From: Myxococcaceae bacterium
GTDB lineage: Bacteria > Myxococcota_A > Polyangia > Polyangiales > Ga0077539
Assembly (NCBI GenBank): GCA_004297725.1
Contig: SCUS01000059.1
Coordinates: 25,367-89,366 of the forward strand
Reading direction: 5' to 3'
DNA: 64,000 nucleotides
Below, in pieces: positions 24,557-34,958 of the stretch. Made by a program: the position numbers and the translations under genes. The notes below the pieces were generated by a model. That model did no database searches and was not told the DNA's origin. It saw only the letters and a program-made list of their open reading frames with translations. Positions within the stretch are counted from its first letter, which is position 1; every line of letters begins with the position of its first letter.

Positions 24557-25085
24557 CATGGTGCCGTGGCGCTCCGGGCCGCGAGACCCTTAGGCTCCGT
24601 GCTCATGAACACCGCGACGAAGCCCCTCCCGCCCACTGGTTCGTACCGCTGGATCGAAGGTTCCGCCGGCCTGCACCCGCGGGCCGTCGCGCTGGCCTCG
24701 CGGCGCCCGGTGCTGCGCGAGCGCTTCTACACCGCGGTGCTGCCCGACCTCGCCCGCCGCGGCGCCCCGCGCCAGGTGCGGGGCATCGGCGTGCGGGGCG
24801 GGTCGTCGCGCGCGATCTGGTCGTCGTGGAAGGTCCCCGGCGAGGAGCGGGTGCTCTGGGCGCTGCAGGTGAGCACGCGCCAGGTGCGCGGCGCCGCGGG
24901 GGAGCGGGCGCCCGCCAACGACGGCTACGTGCTGGCCGCGTGGGGCGACGGGCCGGTGATCGCGTGGGCCAACGACCTGCCCTCGGTGCGCTCGGTGCTG
25001 CGCGAGGCGCTCTCGGCGCTGCCCCCGTGGCTGAGCGAGGGCGTGGTGTCGGCCGACGCGACGCTGCCGCTGCGCATCGTCCGGC

Positions 25086-26519
<1,434 letters not shown>

Positions 26520-26541
26520 CCGCGCCGAACGTATACCCCCA

Positions 26542-27510
26542 TCAGAGCCACTTCTTGTAGCGGAACCACAGCCCCATCCCGGTGCCCACCAGCGCCATCA
26601 GCCCCAGCGCGAAGGGGTATCCGTAGCGCCAGTGCAGCTCGGGCATGTGGTCGTAATTCATCCCGTAGACCCCGGCGATGAACGTGAGCGGCAGCATGAT
26701 CGTCGACACCAGCGCGAGGGTCTTCATCACCTCGTTCATCCGGTTGGACGTCTGCGACAGGTACGCGTCGAGGGCCGCGGAGAGCAGCTCTCGGTTGCCC
26801 TCCGCGAGGTCGACCACGCGCACGAAGTGGTCGTGGATGTCGCGGTAGAAGGGCAGCGCCCGCTCGGGGATCTGTTCGAACTCCCCGCGCGACAGCCGCT
26901 GCAGCACCTCGCGCTGGTGCATCGCCGACCGTCGGAGCTGTTGCAGCGAGCGCTTCAGCCGGAAGATGCGGGGAACGATGTCGGTCGACGTGCGCTCGAC
27001 CACGTCGGTCTCGAGCGCGTCGATCTGCTCGTCGAAGGCCTCGGTGACCGGGAGGTAGAGGTCCACCATGCGGTCGATGACGGCGTGGGCGACGAAGGCC
27101 GGGCCGCGCTCCATCACCTTGTGGTTGCGGGCGAACTCCTCGGCGACCTCGTCGGGGGCCTTCAGCGGGCCGCGGTGGTGCGTCAGCAGCCAGCGCTGAG
27201 CGAGCACCACGTCGAGCTCCACGGTCACCATGTTCTCGACGTCGCCCTTGATGCACTCCACCCCGTGGATGACCAGGTAGAGGTAGTCGCCGTAGTCTTC
27301 CGCCTTCGGCCCCGGGCGGTCGAGGAGGATGTCCTCCACCGCCAGCGGGTGCAGCTTCAGGACCTCCGTCATCAGCCGGCGCAGGGGCTCGTCGATGCTG
27401 GAGGTGTCGATCCAGAAGACCTCCTCGTTATCCAGCAGGGCGCGGACCTCCGAGAGGTCGGACGTATGGCGGACGCCGGTCGGCGTGCGCACGTGAATCG
27501 TCGTGGTCAT
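26542..27510 (-). CDS. corA: CorA-type magnesium/cobalt transporter
   Basis: A 322-residue CorA protein: a large cytoplasmic N-terminal domain with long helices, then two C-terminal membrane helices (MKTLALVSTIMLPLTFIAG and YPFALGLMALVGTGMGLWF) separated by the signature loop YGMNYDHMPEL, which contains the GMN selectivity motif. It forms a pentameric Mg2+ channel in the inner membrane. The start ATG 27510 is chosen because the conserved N-terminus begins there. It lies between the sigma-54 activator (same strand) and the divergent diguanylate cyclase, 83 bases away. Confidence 0.94.
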   Translation of the reverse strand: MTTTIHVRTPTGVRHTSDLSEVRALLDNEEVFWIDTSSIDEPLRRLMTEVLKLHPLAVEDILLDRPGPKAEDYGDYLYLVIHGVECIKGDVENMVTVELDVVLAQRWLLTHHRGPLKAPDEVAEEFARNHKVMERGPAFVAHAVIDRMVDLYLPVTEAFDEQIDALETDVVERTSTDIVPRIFRLKRSLQQLRRSAMHQREVLQRLSRGEFEQIPERALPFYRDIHDHFVRVVDLAEGNRELLSAALDAYLSQTSNRMNEVMKTLALVSTIMLPLTFIAGVYGMNYDHMPELHWRYGYPFALGLMALVGTGMGLWFRYKKWL

Positions 27511-27593
27511 CGATTGTCGAGGCCACGATAGCCGATCGTGAGATGGGAGATGCAGCCCTCCGGGGAGGGGTGGTACGGTTCGAACAGGTGACG

Positions 27594-28571
27594 ATGCCCG
27601 ACGAGCGCCGTAGCCCCGGTGCCCCACCCCGAACCGCCTCGCCTCGCGACACAGTGGTCGATCGCCAGGCCAATGGTACGCCAGAGTCGCTGCGAACCAT
27701 TCCGCTGGAGGATGGGCGCTCGCTCCGCGACGAGCTCCACCACGCCATCAAGGACGCCCGTCGCCCGTCGGTGGTGGTGATGTCCGGCGGGGCGGTCGGC
27801 GCGCGGGCCAGGCTCTCGGGCAACGCCACCCTGGGGCGCGATCCCACCTGCGAGGTGGTGCTCCCGGACGCCGGGGTCTCCTGGCGGCACGCGCGCATCG
27901 AAGACCGCGGCGACGCGTGGGTGCTCGTCGACCTGGGGAGCACCAACGGCTCGCAGGTCAACGGCACCCGCTGCTCCGAGCACCCGCTGGCGCACGGCGA
28001 TCGCATCACCCTGGGGCGAACGATCCTGCGCTTCGAGATGCAAGACCCGCTCGACCAGGCCTACGACGCGCACCTCGAGCGGCTGCTGCACATCGACGAC
28101 CTCTCGGGGCTCTTCGTGCGGCGGCGCTTCGACATGGAGCTGGCCCGCAGCATCGCCGCGGCGACCGCGCAGGGGAAGAGCGTCACGCTGCTGGTGATGG
28201 ACATGGATGGCATCAAGGCCATCAACGATCGGCACGGCCACCTCTTCGGGGCGTACACCATCGGCGAGACCGGGAGGGTCATCGGCCAGGTGCTCGGGGA
28301 CAGGGGCCTCGGGTCGCGCTTCGGGGGGGACGAGTTCTGCGCCCTGCTGCCCGAGCACGACCTGGAGCAGGGCTTCGCGGTGGCCGAGGAGATCCACGCG
28401 GCGGTCAACGCCCACGCGTACGCCCGGGAGGGCGTCACGCTGCGGCCGGGGATCTCCATCGGCGTGGCGGCGTTTCCGAGGGACGCCGACGATGCAGAGA
28501 AGTTGTTCCAGCGCGCGGATGAGGCGCTGTATCGGGCGAAGCAGGGAGGGCGCAACCGAGTGATGCGCTAG
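27594..28571 (+). CDS. FHA-GGDEF diguanylate cyclase
   Basis: A 325-residue protein. The FHA domain (about 63-145) has ATLGRDPTCEVVL, SWRHARIED and LGSTNGSQVNGTR. The C-terminal GGDEF domain carries an intact GGDEF (244-248) and the substrate-binding DMDGIKAINDRHGH, so it should make cyclic di-GMP. There is no RxxD inhibitory site five residues before GGDEF, so product feedback inhibition is unlikely. Phosphothreonine recognition by the FHA domain would couple kinase signalling to c-di-GMP. The start ATG 27594 has AGGTG just upstream. It is divergent from corA. Confidence 0.93.
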   Translation: MPDERRSPGAPPRTASPRDTVVDRQANGTPESLRTIPLEDGRSLRDELHHAIKDARRPSVVVMSGGAVGARARLSGNATLGRDPTCEVVLPDAGVSWRHARIEDRGDAWVLVDLGSTNGSQVNGTRCSEHPLAHGDRITLGRTILRFEMQDPLDQAYDAHLERLLHIDDLSGLFVRRRFDMELARSIAAATAQGKSVTLLVMDMDGIKAINDRHGHLFGAYTIGETGRVIGQVLGDRGLGSRFGGDEFCALLPEHDLEQGFAVAEEIHAAVNAHAYAREGVTLRPGISIGVAAFPRDADDAEKLFQRADEALYRAKQGGRNRVMR

Positions 28572-28629
28572 TCGGCGCACTCCGGTCTCGCAACGAGAGC
28601 CCGCGATGTCGGGCGGTGGATGGTGAGCG

Positions 28630-31600
28630 ATGTTCGAGGTCCGATGCCCAGGCTGCCAGAATCCCTTCGAGCTCGACGAGCGTCGCGTGCCTCGCAACGG
28701 GATGACCATGCGTTGCCCGAAGTGCCAGACCACCTTCGTGGTCAAGCGCCCGGAGACCATCGGCTTCGCGGGTGCTCCACCCAGCTCTGACACGGGACGG
28801 TCCGTCCCGCTCCCGATGCCCTTCGCGCCGCACTCTGCGGGCGGAAAGGCCCCGCCGCCCATCCCGATGCCGGGGGCGACGATCCAGGGAGCGGCTCCCC
28901 CGTTGCCGGGGCGAGGGCCTGGCGCGCGACCGCAGGTGCCCGCCGACCTCGCCGCCGAGCTCATCGGCCACACGCCTCCCCCTCCCCCCGACCTCTCCTT
29001 GAGCTCCAGCGACTCGACCTGGGAACTCTCCGTCGACCTCCCGATTCCCGCTTCCGAGGTCGGTCTCCCGGCCCCGGCCGAGCCCGAGGCTCGCCGCCGC
29101 GCTGCCGCTCCCGCCTCTGCGGGCGTCCCCGCCGCCGCGCCGCCGACCGGAGCCAACGTCAAGTCCACGCTGACGATGCTCCCCGAGCTGCGGCCTGAGA
29201 TGCAGGCCGTGACGGGCCGACCCTCCCCGCGGCCCATCCCCCCGGACGAGGTGGGTCTGCCCGGCATCTCGGCGGCCCTGCCCGTCCCGGTCGCAGGCCT
29301 GCCTGCGCTCCACCACGGCTATACGGGCCTCCCGCAGGTCTCTGCAGGTCTTCCGCAGGTCTCTGCAGGTCTTCCGCAGGTCTCTGCAGGTCTTCCGCAG
29401 GTCTCTGCAGGTCTTCCGCAGATCTCTGCAGGTCTTCCGCAGATCGCCGCGGGCCTTCCGATGAACGCCGCGGGCCTTCCGATGAACGCCGCGGGCCTTC
29501 CGATGAACCCCGCGGGCCTTCCGATGAACGCCGCGGGCCTTCCGATGAACCCCGCGGGCCTTCCGATGAACGCCGCGGGTCTTCCGATGAACGCCGCGGG
29601 TCTTCCGATGGGCGCGGCCAACCTGCCGATGAACGCCGCGGGCCTGCCGATGGGTGCGGCCAACCTGCCGATGAACGCCGCGGGCCTGCCGATGGGCGCG
29701 GCCGAGCTGCCCGGGCTCGAGCCGGAGCTGCCGGCGAGCAACCCGCGCCAGGTGGTGCTCGGGCGTGTCAACGTAGAGCGCCGCGCGTTCACCATGACGG
29801 AGTCCGATGACCTCCCGTCGCTCGCTGGAGACGCCGCGCTCCCGTCGGTGCGCGCCCCGTCGCACTCCGTGCGCGAGGAGTACGCGATGCCGATGAACGA
29901 CCGCGGAGAGCGCGTCGGTCGGCACGGCGGAGTGAACTACGGCGAGCTCGACCTGGGCGACGTCATCGGTCAGCCGATTGCTCCGAGCCCCGCGGCGGAG
30001 ACCTTCCAGGGCAATCCCTTCCCGCCGCAAAGCCGTGGGATGGACATCGGTCAGGAGTTCGACGCGCTCCCCGGGGCCACGAGCCAGCCGTACACCCGCC
30101 CCGTCGCAGAGCCGCAGAGGCAGACCCCGGCGAAGCAGACCCCGGCGAAGAAGGAGACCCGCCGCGCGACCGCCACGAGCGAGGGGCCCCGGCGCCCTTG
30201 GATGCAGTACGCGCTCTACGGCGCCCTCGGGGTGCTGGGCGTCGGCGTGCTGGGCGGCGCGGCGCTCGCGACCACGGAGTACGGAGCCTTCGGGAAGAAC
30301 TGGTTCGACGAGCAGCTCCACGGGCCCGAACGGCACGCCGCGGCGACGCGGGTGATCCAGTACGTCGACCGGCTCATCGAGCATGACACCTACGACCGCG
30401 CCATCGCGGGGCTGCGGCGCGTCGAGCAGGCGCTCGGCCGCGTGCCCAAGGAGCGCGAGCTCAAGGCGTACATCGTCTACGCGAACAACCTGGTGGTGCT
30501 GCGCTTCGGGGCCGACCCGTCTCGCACCGGCCGCGCCCGCACGCTGCTCGCGGAGCTGGCGGACGCCCCTCCGGGGATGCAGTTCCTGGCGCTGGCGAAG
30601 GCGTCCGACGCGCTGGCGAGGAACAACCCCCGCGAGGCCCTTCGCCTCGCGCGCAACGACCCCAACGGGCGCGACCTCGCGACGATGGCCGCCGCCCAGC
30701 TCAACGACCACGCCCAGTGGCTGCGCTACGCCACCGCGGGCCGGCAGCGGCACCCCACCTCGCGCTCGCGCTACCTGCTGGCCCAGGCGCACTTCGCCAC
30801 CGGCGACGTGGCCGCGGCGCGGCGCCTGGCCGAGGAGACGCTCCAGCACGAGGCGCGGCACCCCGGGGCGCGCGTGCTGCTGGCGCGCATCCTGGGGCAG
30901 CGCGAGGAGGGCCACGCCCGGGCGCTCTCGCTGCTGCAAGACCTCGTGGGCACCACCGCCCGGGGCTCCGCGGTGAGCTACGCCTCGCCGACCGAGCGCG
31001 CCGACGCGTGCGTGGTGGCCGGGCAGATCGAGATGTCGCGCGACCGGGTCTCCGTGGCGCAGACGCGCTTCCAGCGGGCGCTCGAGCTCGAGCCCCGCAG
31101 CGCGACGGCGCTCGTGGGCATCGGGTCGATCCTGTACCGCCAGGGAAACTTCACCGACGCGCAGGCGCGCTTCCGCAACGCCCACAGCGCCGACCCGCAG
31201 AACCTCGACGCCATCATCGGCATCGCGCAGTCGACGCTGTCGCTCAACCAGCCCGCGGAGGCCAAGGCCGCGCTCGAGCCCGCGGTGCAGGAGCACCCCA
31301 ACGACGGGCGGCTGCACTACTGGCTCGGCCGCGCGCTCGCGGCCACCAGCGACCAGCGCTCGCTGGCGCAGCAGTCGTTTCGTGAGGCCATCCGGCTGCA
31401 GCCCGACAACCTCGACGCGTACGTCTCGCTCTCCGAGCTGCTCATCGCGATGCAGCGCAACGACGCCGCCGACCAGGTGCTGGTCGAGGCCCGCGCCCGG
31501 GTGCCCGACAACGCCGCGATCCACCGCGCGCTCGCGCACGGCCGGCTCGCCCGCGGCGACGTCAACGGCGCCGAGGAGGAGCTGCGCATCGCCCTGCAGC

Positions 31601-32604
31601 GCGACCCCGAGGACGTGCGAGCGCACTTCGCCCTGGGCGACGTGTACCGCAGGATGCAGCGCCTCGACGACGCCACGCGGCGGCTCGACACCGTGGCGCG
31701 CATCGACCCCGACTACCCCGGCCTCGCCCTGGCGCGCGGCCGCCTCGCGGAGGCGCGCGGCGAGCTCCCGGAGGCGCTCGCGACCTTCCGCGAGGCCCTG
31801 GCGCGCGACCCCACCAACCCGGAGCTCATCAACCGCGTGGCGGCCACGCTGGTGGCGCTGGGCAACTTCGGCGACGCCGACCAGATGCTCCGCTCGGTGG
31901 TGGTCAACCAGCCGACCAACGCGGAGGCGCAGTACCTGATGGGCCGCGCCCGCCTGGGCGCCGGCAACTACGTCGACTCGGTGCACTACCTCGACCGCGC
32001 GATCGAGCTCAACCCGCAGCGGGCGGAGTTCAAGGCCTTCGCGGCGGAGGCGCACCGGCGATCGGGCGACATCGTGCGGGCGCTGCAGCTCGCGGAGGAG
32101 TCCATCCAGCTCGACCCGGCGTTTCCGCGCGGGTACTGGGTGCGCGCGGAGATCAGGGTGCGCCAGGGCGCCGCGGCGCAGGCGCTGGTGGACATCAACC
32201 GCGCGACGCAGCTCGACCAGACCTTCTGGGACGCCTACGCGACCTGGGCGGACATCGACGACGCGCTCGGCCGCCGCGACGACGCGATCCGGCTGTACCA
32301 GATCGCCATCTCGCACGACCCGAGGCACGGCGACTGGTTCTACAACCTGGGTCGGCTGCTCGGCGACGCGGGGCGCGAGGGCGAGGCCAGGGCGGCGCTG
32401 CAGCAGGTGCGCTCGCTGGGCGCGGGGCTCAACCCGACGCCGAGCTGGTTCGTGCAGGGCACGCGGCAGCTCGCCGACCTGGAGCGAGGGAGCAACCCCG
32501 CCGAGGCGAGGCGGCTCTACATCGAGTACCTGCGGATGGTTCCGCCGGGGAGCCCGTCGGCGAACAGCGTGCAGATCATCCTGGGTGAGATGAGCGACGG
32601 CTGA
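28630..32604 (+). CDS. Giant zinc-ribbon, heptad-repeat, single-pass membrane TPR protein
   Basis: A 1324-residue protein. The N-terminus is an MJ0042-type zinc ribbon (CPGCQNPFELDERR, then CPKCQTTFVVKR). A Pro/Ala-rich region follows and then 18 heptads of the GLPQVSA or GLPMNAA type (residues about 233-358). A membrane helix lies at about 523-545 (YGALGVLGVGVLGGAALA). The remaining 770 residues are tandem TPR repeats with typical AxxxLGxxLxxxG spacing (FRNAHSADPQNLDAIIGIAQ). Zinc-ribbon plus TPR proteins are common in myxobacteria and some act in motility or polarity complexes; no such role is shown here. Its end overlaps the M15-like gene tail by 29 bases. Confidence 0.9.
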   Translation: MFEVRCPGCQNPFELDERRVPRNGMTMRCPKCQTTFVVKRPETIGFAGAPPSSDTGRSVPLPMPFAPHSAGGKAPPPIPMPGATIQGAAPPLPGRGPGARPQVPADLAAELIGHTPPPPPDLSLSSSDSTWELSVDLPIPASEVGLPAPAEPEARRRAAAPASAGVPAAAPPTGANVKSTLTMLPELRPEMQAVTGRPSPRPIPPDEVGLPGISAALPVPVAGLPALHHGYTGLPQVSAGLPQVSAGLPQVSAGLPQVSAGLPQISAGLPQIAAGLPMNAAGLPMNAAGLPMNPAGLPMNAAGLPMNPAGLPMNAAGLPMNAAGLPMGAANLPMNAAGLPMGAANLPMNAAGLPMGAAELPGLEPELPASNPRQVVLGRVNVERRAFTMTESDDLPSLAGDAALPSVRAPSHSVREEYAMPMNDRGERVGRHGGVNYGELDLGDVIGQPIAPSPAAETFQGNPFPPQSRGMDIGQEFDALPGATSQPYTRPVAEPQRQTPAKQTPAKKETRRATATSEGPRRPWMQYALYGALGVLGVGVLGGAALATTEYGAFGKNWFDEQLHGPERHAAATRVIQYVDRLIEHDTYDRAIAGLRRVEQALGRVPKERELKAYIVYANNLVVLRFGADPSRTGRARTLLAELADAPPGMQFLALAKASDALARNNPREALRLARNDPNGRDLATMAAAQLNDHAQWLRYATAGRQRHPTSRSRYLLAQAHFATGDVAAARRLAEETLQHEARHPGARVLLARILGQREEGHARALSLLQDLVGTTARGSAVSYASPTERADACVVAGQIEMSRDRVSVAQTRFQRALELEPRSATALVGIGSILYRQGNFTDAQARFRNAHSADPQNLDAIIGIAQSTLSLNQPAEAKAALEPAVQEHPNDGRLHYWLGRALAATSDQRSLAQQSFREAIRLQPDNLDAYVSLSELLIAMQRNDAADQVLVEARARVPDNAAIHRALAHGRLARGDVNGAEEELRIALQRDPEDVRAHFALGDVYRRMQRLDDATRRLDTVARIDPDYPGLALARGRLAEARGELPEALATFREALARDPTNPELINRVAATLVALGNFGDADQMLRSVVVNQPTNAEAQYLMGRARLGAGNYVDSVHYLDRAIELNPQRAEFKAFAAEAHRRSGDIVRALQLAEESIQLDPAFPRGYWVRAEIRVRQGAAAQALVDINRATQLDQTFWDAYATWADIDDALGRRDDAIRLYQIAISHDPRHGDWFYNLGRLLGDAGREGEARAALQQVRSLGAGLNPTPSWFVQGTRQLADLERGSNPAEARRLYIEYLRMVPPGSPSANSVQIILGEMSDG
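29326..29703 (+). repeat. 18 in-frame 21-bp repeats encoding heptads
   Basis: The repeats start at GGC 29326 and run for exactly 18 units of 21 bases within the zinc-ribbon/TPR gene. The first six encode GLPQ(V/I)(S/A)A, the rest GLPMNAA, GLPMNPA, GLPMGAA or NLPMNAA. Neighbouring units differ by only a few bases and blocks are near identical, which indicates recent expansion by slippage or recombination. The encoded segment lies on the cytoplasmic side if the zinc ribbon is cytoplasmic. Confidence 0.95.
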
Positions 32605-34876
32605 TCTCGGCCGTCGGGCGTCGTCGGCGCGCGAGCGATGCGATCGCCAGCATCGCTCCCAGCGAGAGCGACACGCCCGGCGGGCCCGCTCCGCCCGCGC
32701 GACAGCCGCAGCCTCCGGTCAGCACCGGGTCTTGCGTCGCGGCGTCCTCGCTCGCCACATCGACGGAGGCGTCGGCGGTCGCGGCGGCATCGCCAGCGTC
32801 CGTCACCGTCACGCCGACACCCACATCGACCGAGGGCGCGCCTGCGTCCGTTGGGGGAGGGCCCGCGTCCGCGAGGGCGGCGCCCGCGTCGGGCGCGACG
32901 TCATCGCCGTCGTCGGGCGAGTCGGGGGGAGCGACTGGCGCGGTCGGGGCGCCGGTCCATACGCCGAGCACGTCGACGATGAGGTGGGTGCGCACGTTGC
33001 TGAACACGCAGAGCGAGCCTGAGCCGAGGGTCGAGACGGTGAGAGAGCCCACCGCCGTCTCGGCCGGGAAGGTGAGCGAGGAGGTTCCGGGCACCGGGGT
33101 GCCGCACGGGAAGGCCGTCACGAAGCCGGGCCCCGAGGCGGACACCGCCGTGAGGTTGGCGACCACCGCGACCGCGCTCGCGGGCATGCCCGGCACGCGC
33201 TGCATCGGGAGCTCGATGACCTGACGCGCGCCGAGCCGGCCGGTGAAGAGGGAGGTCGGCTGCCGCGTGTCGAGGAGGCGCTGCGGCGAGAGGGCGGTGT
33301 ACGTGAGCCCGCTCGACGGCGCGAAGAAGCCGGTCACGTCGACGACCGCGTGGGTCTCGACGTTCGAGAGCAGGCAGAGCTGTCCGCCGGGCCCGAGCGT
33401 CGAGACGACCGTGTTGGTCACGACGGCCCCGGGGGAGACGTTGATGTTGCTGGTGGGAGGCGTCGGTGCGCCGCACGGAAACGCCGTCACGAAGCCCCCG
33501 GCGGGGCCCGCGATGGCGGTGACGCTCGCGACGACCCCGAGCGCGCCTGCGGGCGCCCGGACGTCGATGGCCCGCGGGGTGTTCGAGGCCAGCGCGACGT
33601 CGGAGCGGGTGTCGAGCACCCGGGTCGGACCCGACGGGACGAGGCCCGCGCCCGAGGGGGAGAAGGCCCCGTAGGCGTCGGTGATCATGTGGGCGCTGTT
33701 GAGGGCCTCGAAGGTCACGCCGGCGCTCGCGCCGAGCGCGACGGGGGTGGCGTTGGCGTTGGCGGCGCCGGCGACGTAGTTGACCGTGGAGGTCGGGGGG
33801 CGAGGCTGCCCCGCGGAGAAGGCCGTGGCGTAGCCGGGGGCGTCGACGCCGAGGGTGGCGACGTTGAGCCACACGCCCGTCGCGCCCGTCGGGAGCCCGA
33901 GGGAGGACCAGTCGCGGAAGGTTGCGCTGGAGCCCGGCGTGAGCGGGCCCGCGGCGCCCGAGCGGAGGAGGCGCGCGCTGCCCTCGGGGGTGCGCGTGTC
34001 GAAGAGCCGGTGCGGCCCCATGAAGGTGAAGCGCCCGGGCGCGGCGGCCGCGGCCACGGCGGGGAGCGCGGCGCCGGGCACCAGGCGGGCCTCCGCGGGC
34101 TCCGCGGGCGGGGGCGATCCGCAGCGCGGGGGAGGCCCGGCGAGGCAGGGGGCGCCGGTGGACGCGCAGTCGACGGAGGTGCAGTCCGTGCGGATGAGGC
34201 GAGCGCCGTCGCAGCGCGCGGTGCAGGTCGTCGACATCGACGCCCCGGAGGTGAAGAAGGGCGTCTGACGCGCGGCGCCCGCCACGCTGAGCTCGACGTG
34301 GATGTGGTTGGTGTGTGAGAGCGACGCGGAGCCCAGCAGGCCGAAGCCGCGCTCGCCGTTCCAGAAGGCGCGGTCCCACACCACGCGCTGGATGCCGATG
34401 TACTCCGCGTTCTCGACGAGCCAGTTGGCCGCCTGGTCGCCGAGCGTGTTGTCCGCGTCGCCGCCCACCATCGGGACCATCAGGTCGATGGCCCGCCCGG
34501 TGGCGTGCACCGAGAGCGTAGGGACCCGCGTCGTCGCGCTGTTCTGTCGGCAGCAGTAGGTGCCGCCCGGGCGCAGGAAGGCGTATCGCCGCAGCAGGAA
34601 GGTGTTGAGGTCGCGGGTCCCGGGGTGCGCGGGGGTGCACGCGGGGTGCGTGCACGAGCACGCGAAGGCGTTGGTCGACGTGCACCGACCCAGCGGAGAC
34701 ACCGCGGGCGGCTCCACGACGGTGACGTGCTGCGTGGCCGCGATCGCGCGCGTCGAGGCCGACGGCTGCCACGGCCCGGCGACCGCGATGTCCGAGCTCT
34801 GGGACCCGAGCTCCGCGTCGACCACGCATCCAGCCATCAGCGCGGAGCAGAGCAGGAGCGGGCGACGATCGATCAT
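32576..34876 (-). CDS. Secreted M15-like peptidase with LDTR repeats and MYXO-CTERM tail
   Basis: A 766-residue exported protein. After a lipoprotein-like signal (LMAGC, Cys17) the N-terminal domain has VHATGRAID (His124, Asp131) and HTNHIHVEL (His191, His193), the zinc-ligand pattern of M15 D-Ala-D-Ala or L-Ala-D-Glu peptidases. Three repeats of about 120 residues follow, each starting with R-L-F/L-DTR and containing GY/GFVTAFPCG-type motifs. An Asp/Ala-rich linker leads to GGCGCRAGG, a membrane helix and RRRR, the MYXO-CTERM sorting signal. The protein is likely to be a surface-anchored peptidoglycan hydrolase. It is the neighbour of a second such protein. Confidence 0.85.
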   Translation of the reverse strand: MIDRRPLLLCSALMAGCVVDAELGSQSSDIAVAGPWQPSASTRAIAATQHVTVVEPPAVSPLGRCTSTNAFACSCTHPACTPAHPGTRDLNTFLLRRYAFLRPGGTYCCRQNSATTRVPTLSVHATGRAIDLMVPMVGGDADNTLGDQAANWLVENAEYIGIQRVVWDRAFWNGERGFGLLGSASLSHTNHIHVELSVAGAARQTPFFTSGASMSTTCTARCDGARLIRTDCTSVDCASTGAPCLAGPPPRCGSPPPAEPAEARLVPGAALPAVAAAAAPGRFTFMGPHRLFDTRTPEGSARLLRSGAAGPLTPGSSATFRDWSSLGLPTGATGVWLNVATLGVDAPGYATAFSAGQPRPPTSTVNYVAGAANANATPVALGASAGVTFEALNSAHMITDAYGAFSPSGAGLVPSGPTRVLDTRSDVALASNTPRAIDVRAPAGALGVVASVTAIAGPAGGFVTAFPCGAPTPPTSNINVSPGAVVTNTVVSTLGPGGQLCLLSNVETHAVVDVTGFFAPSSGLTYTALSPQRLLDTRQPTSLFTGRLGARQVIELPMQRVPGMPASAVAVVANLTAVSASGPGFVTAFPCGTPVPGTSSLTFPAETAVGSLTVSTLGSGSLCVFSNVRTHLIVDVLGVWTGAPTAPVAPPDSPDDGDDVAPDAGAALADAGPPPTDAGAPSVDVGVGVTVTDAGDAAATADASVDVASEDAATQDPVLTGGCGCRAGGAGPPGVSLSLGAMLAIASLARRRRPTAEISRRSSHPG

Positions 34877-34958
34877 CGGAGGGGTGAGCGACGCTATCGC
34901 TTCTCCCCACGGCCTGACCAGCGAGAGCCCCCGCCGACGCCACGGCGCCCGGTCGGCG

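Noticed and set aside
29326..29703. Regular repeats that could suggest a CRISPR array
   Set aside because: Units are contiguous with no spacers and are an exact multiple of three inside a coding frame; no cas genes.
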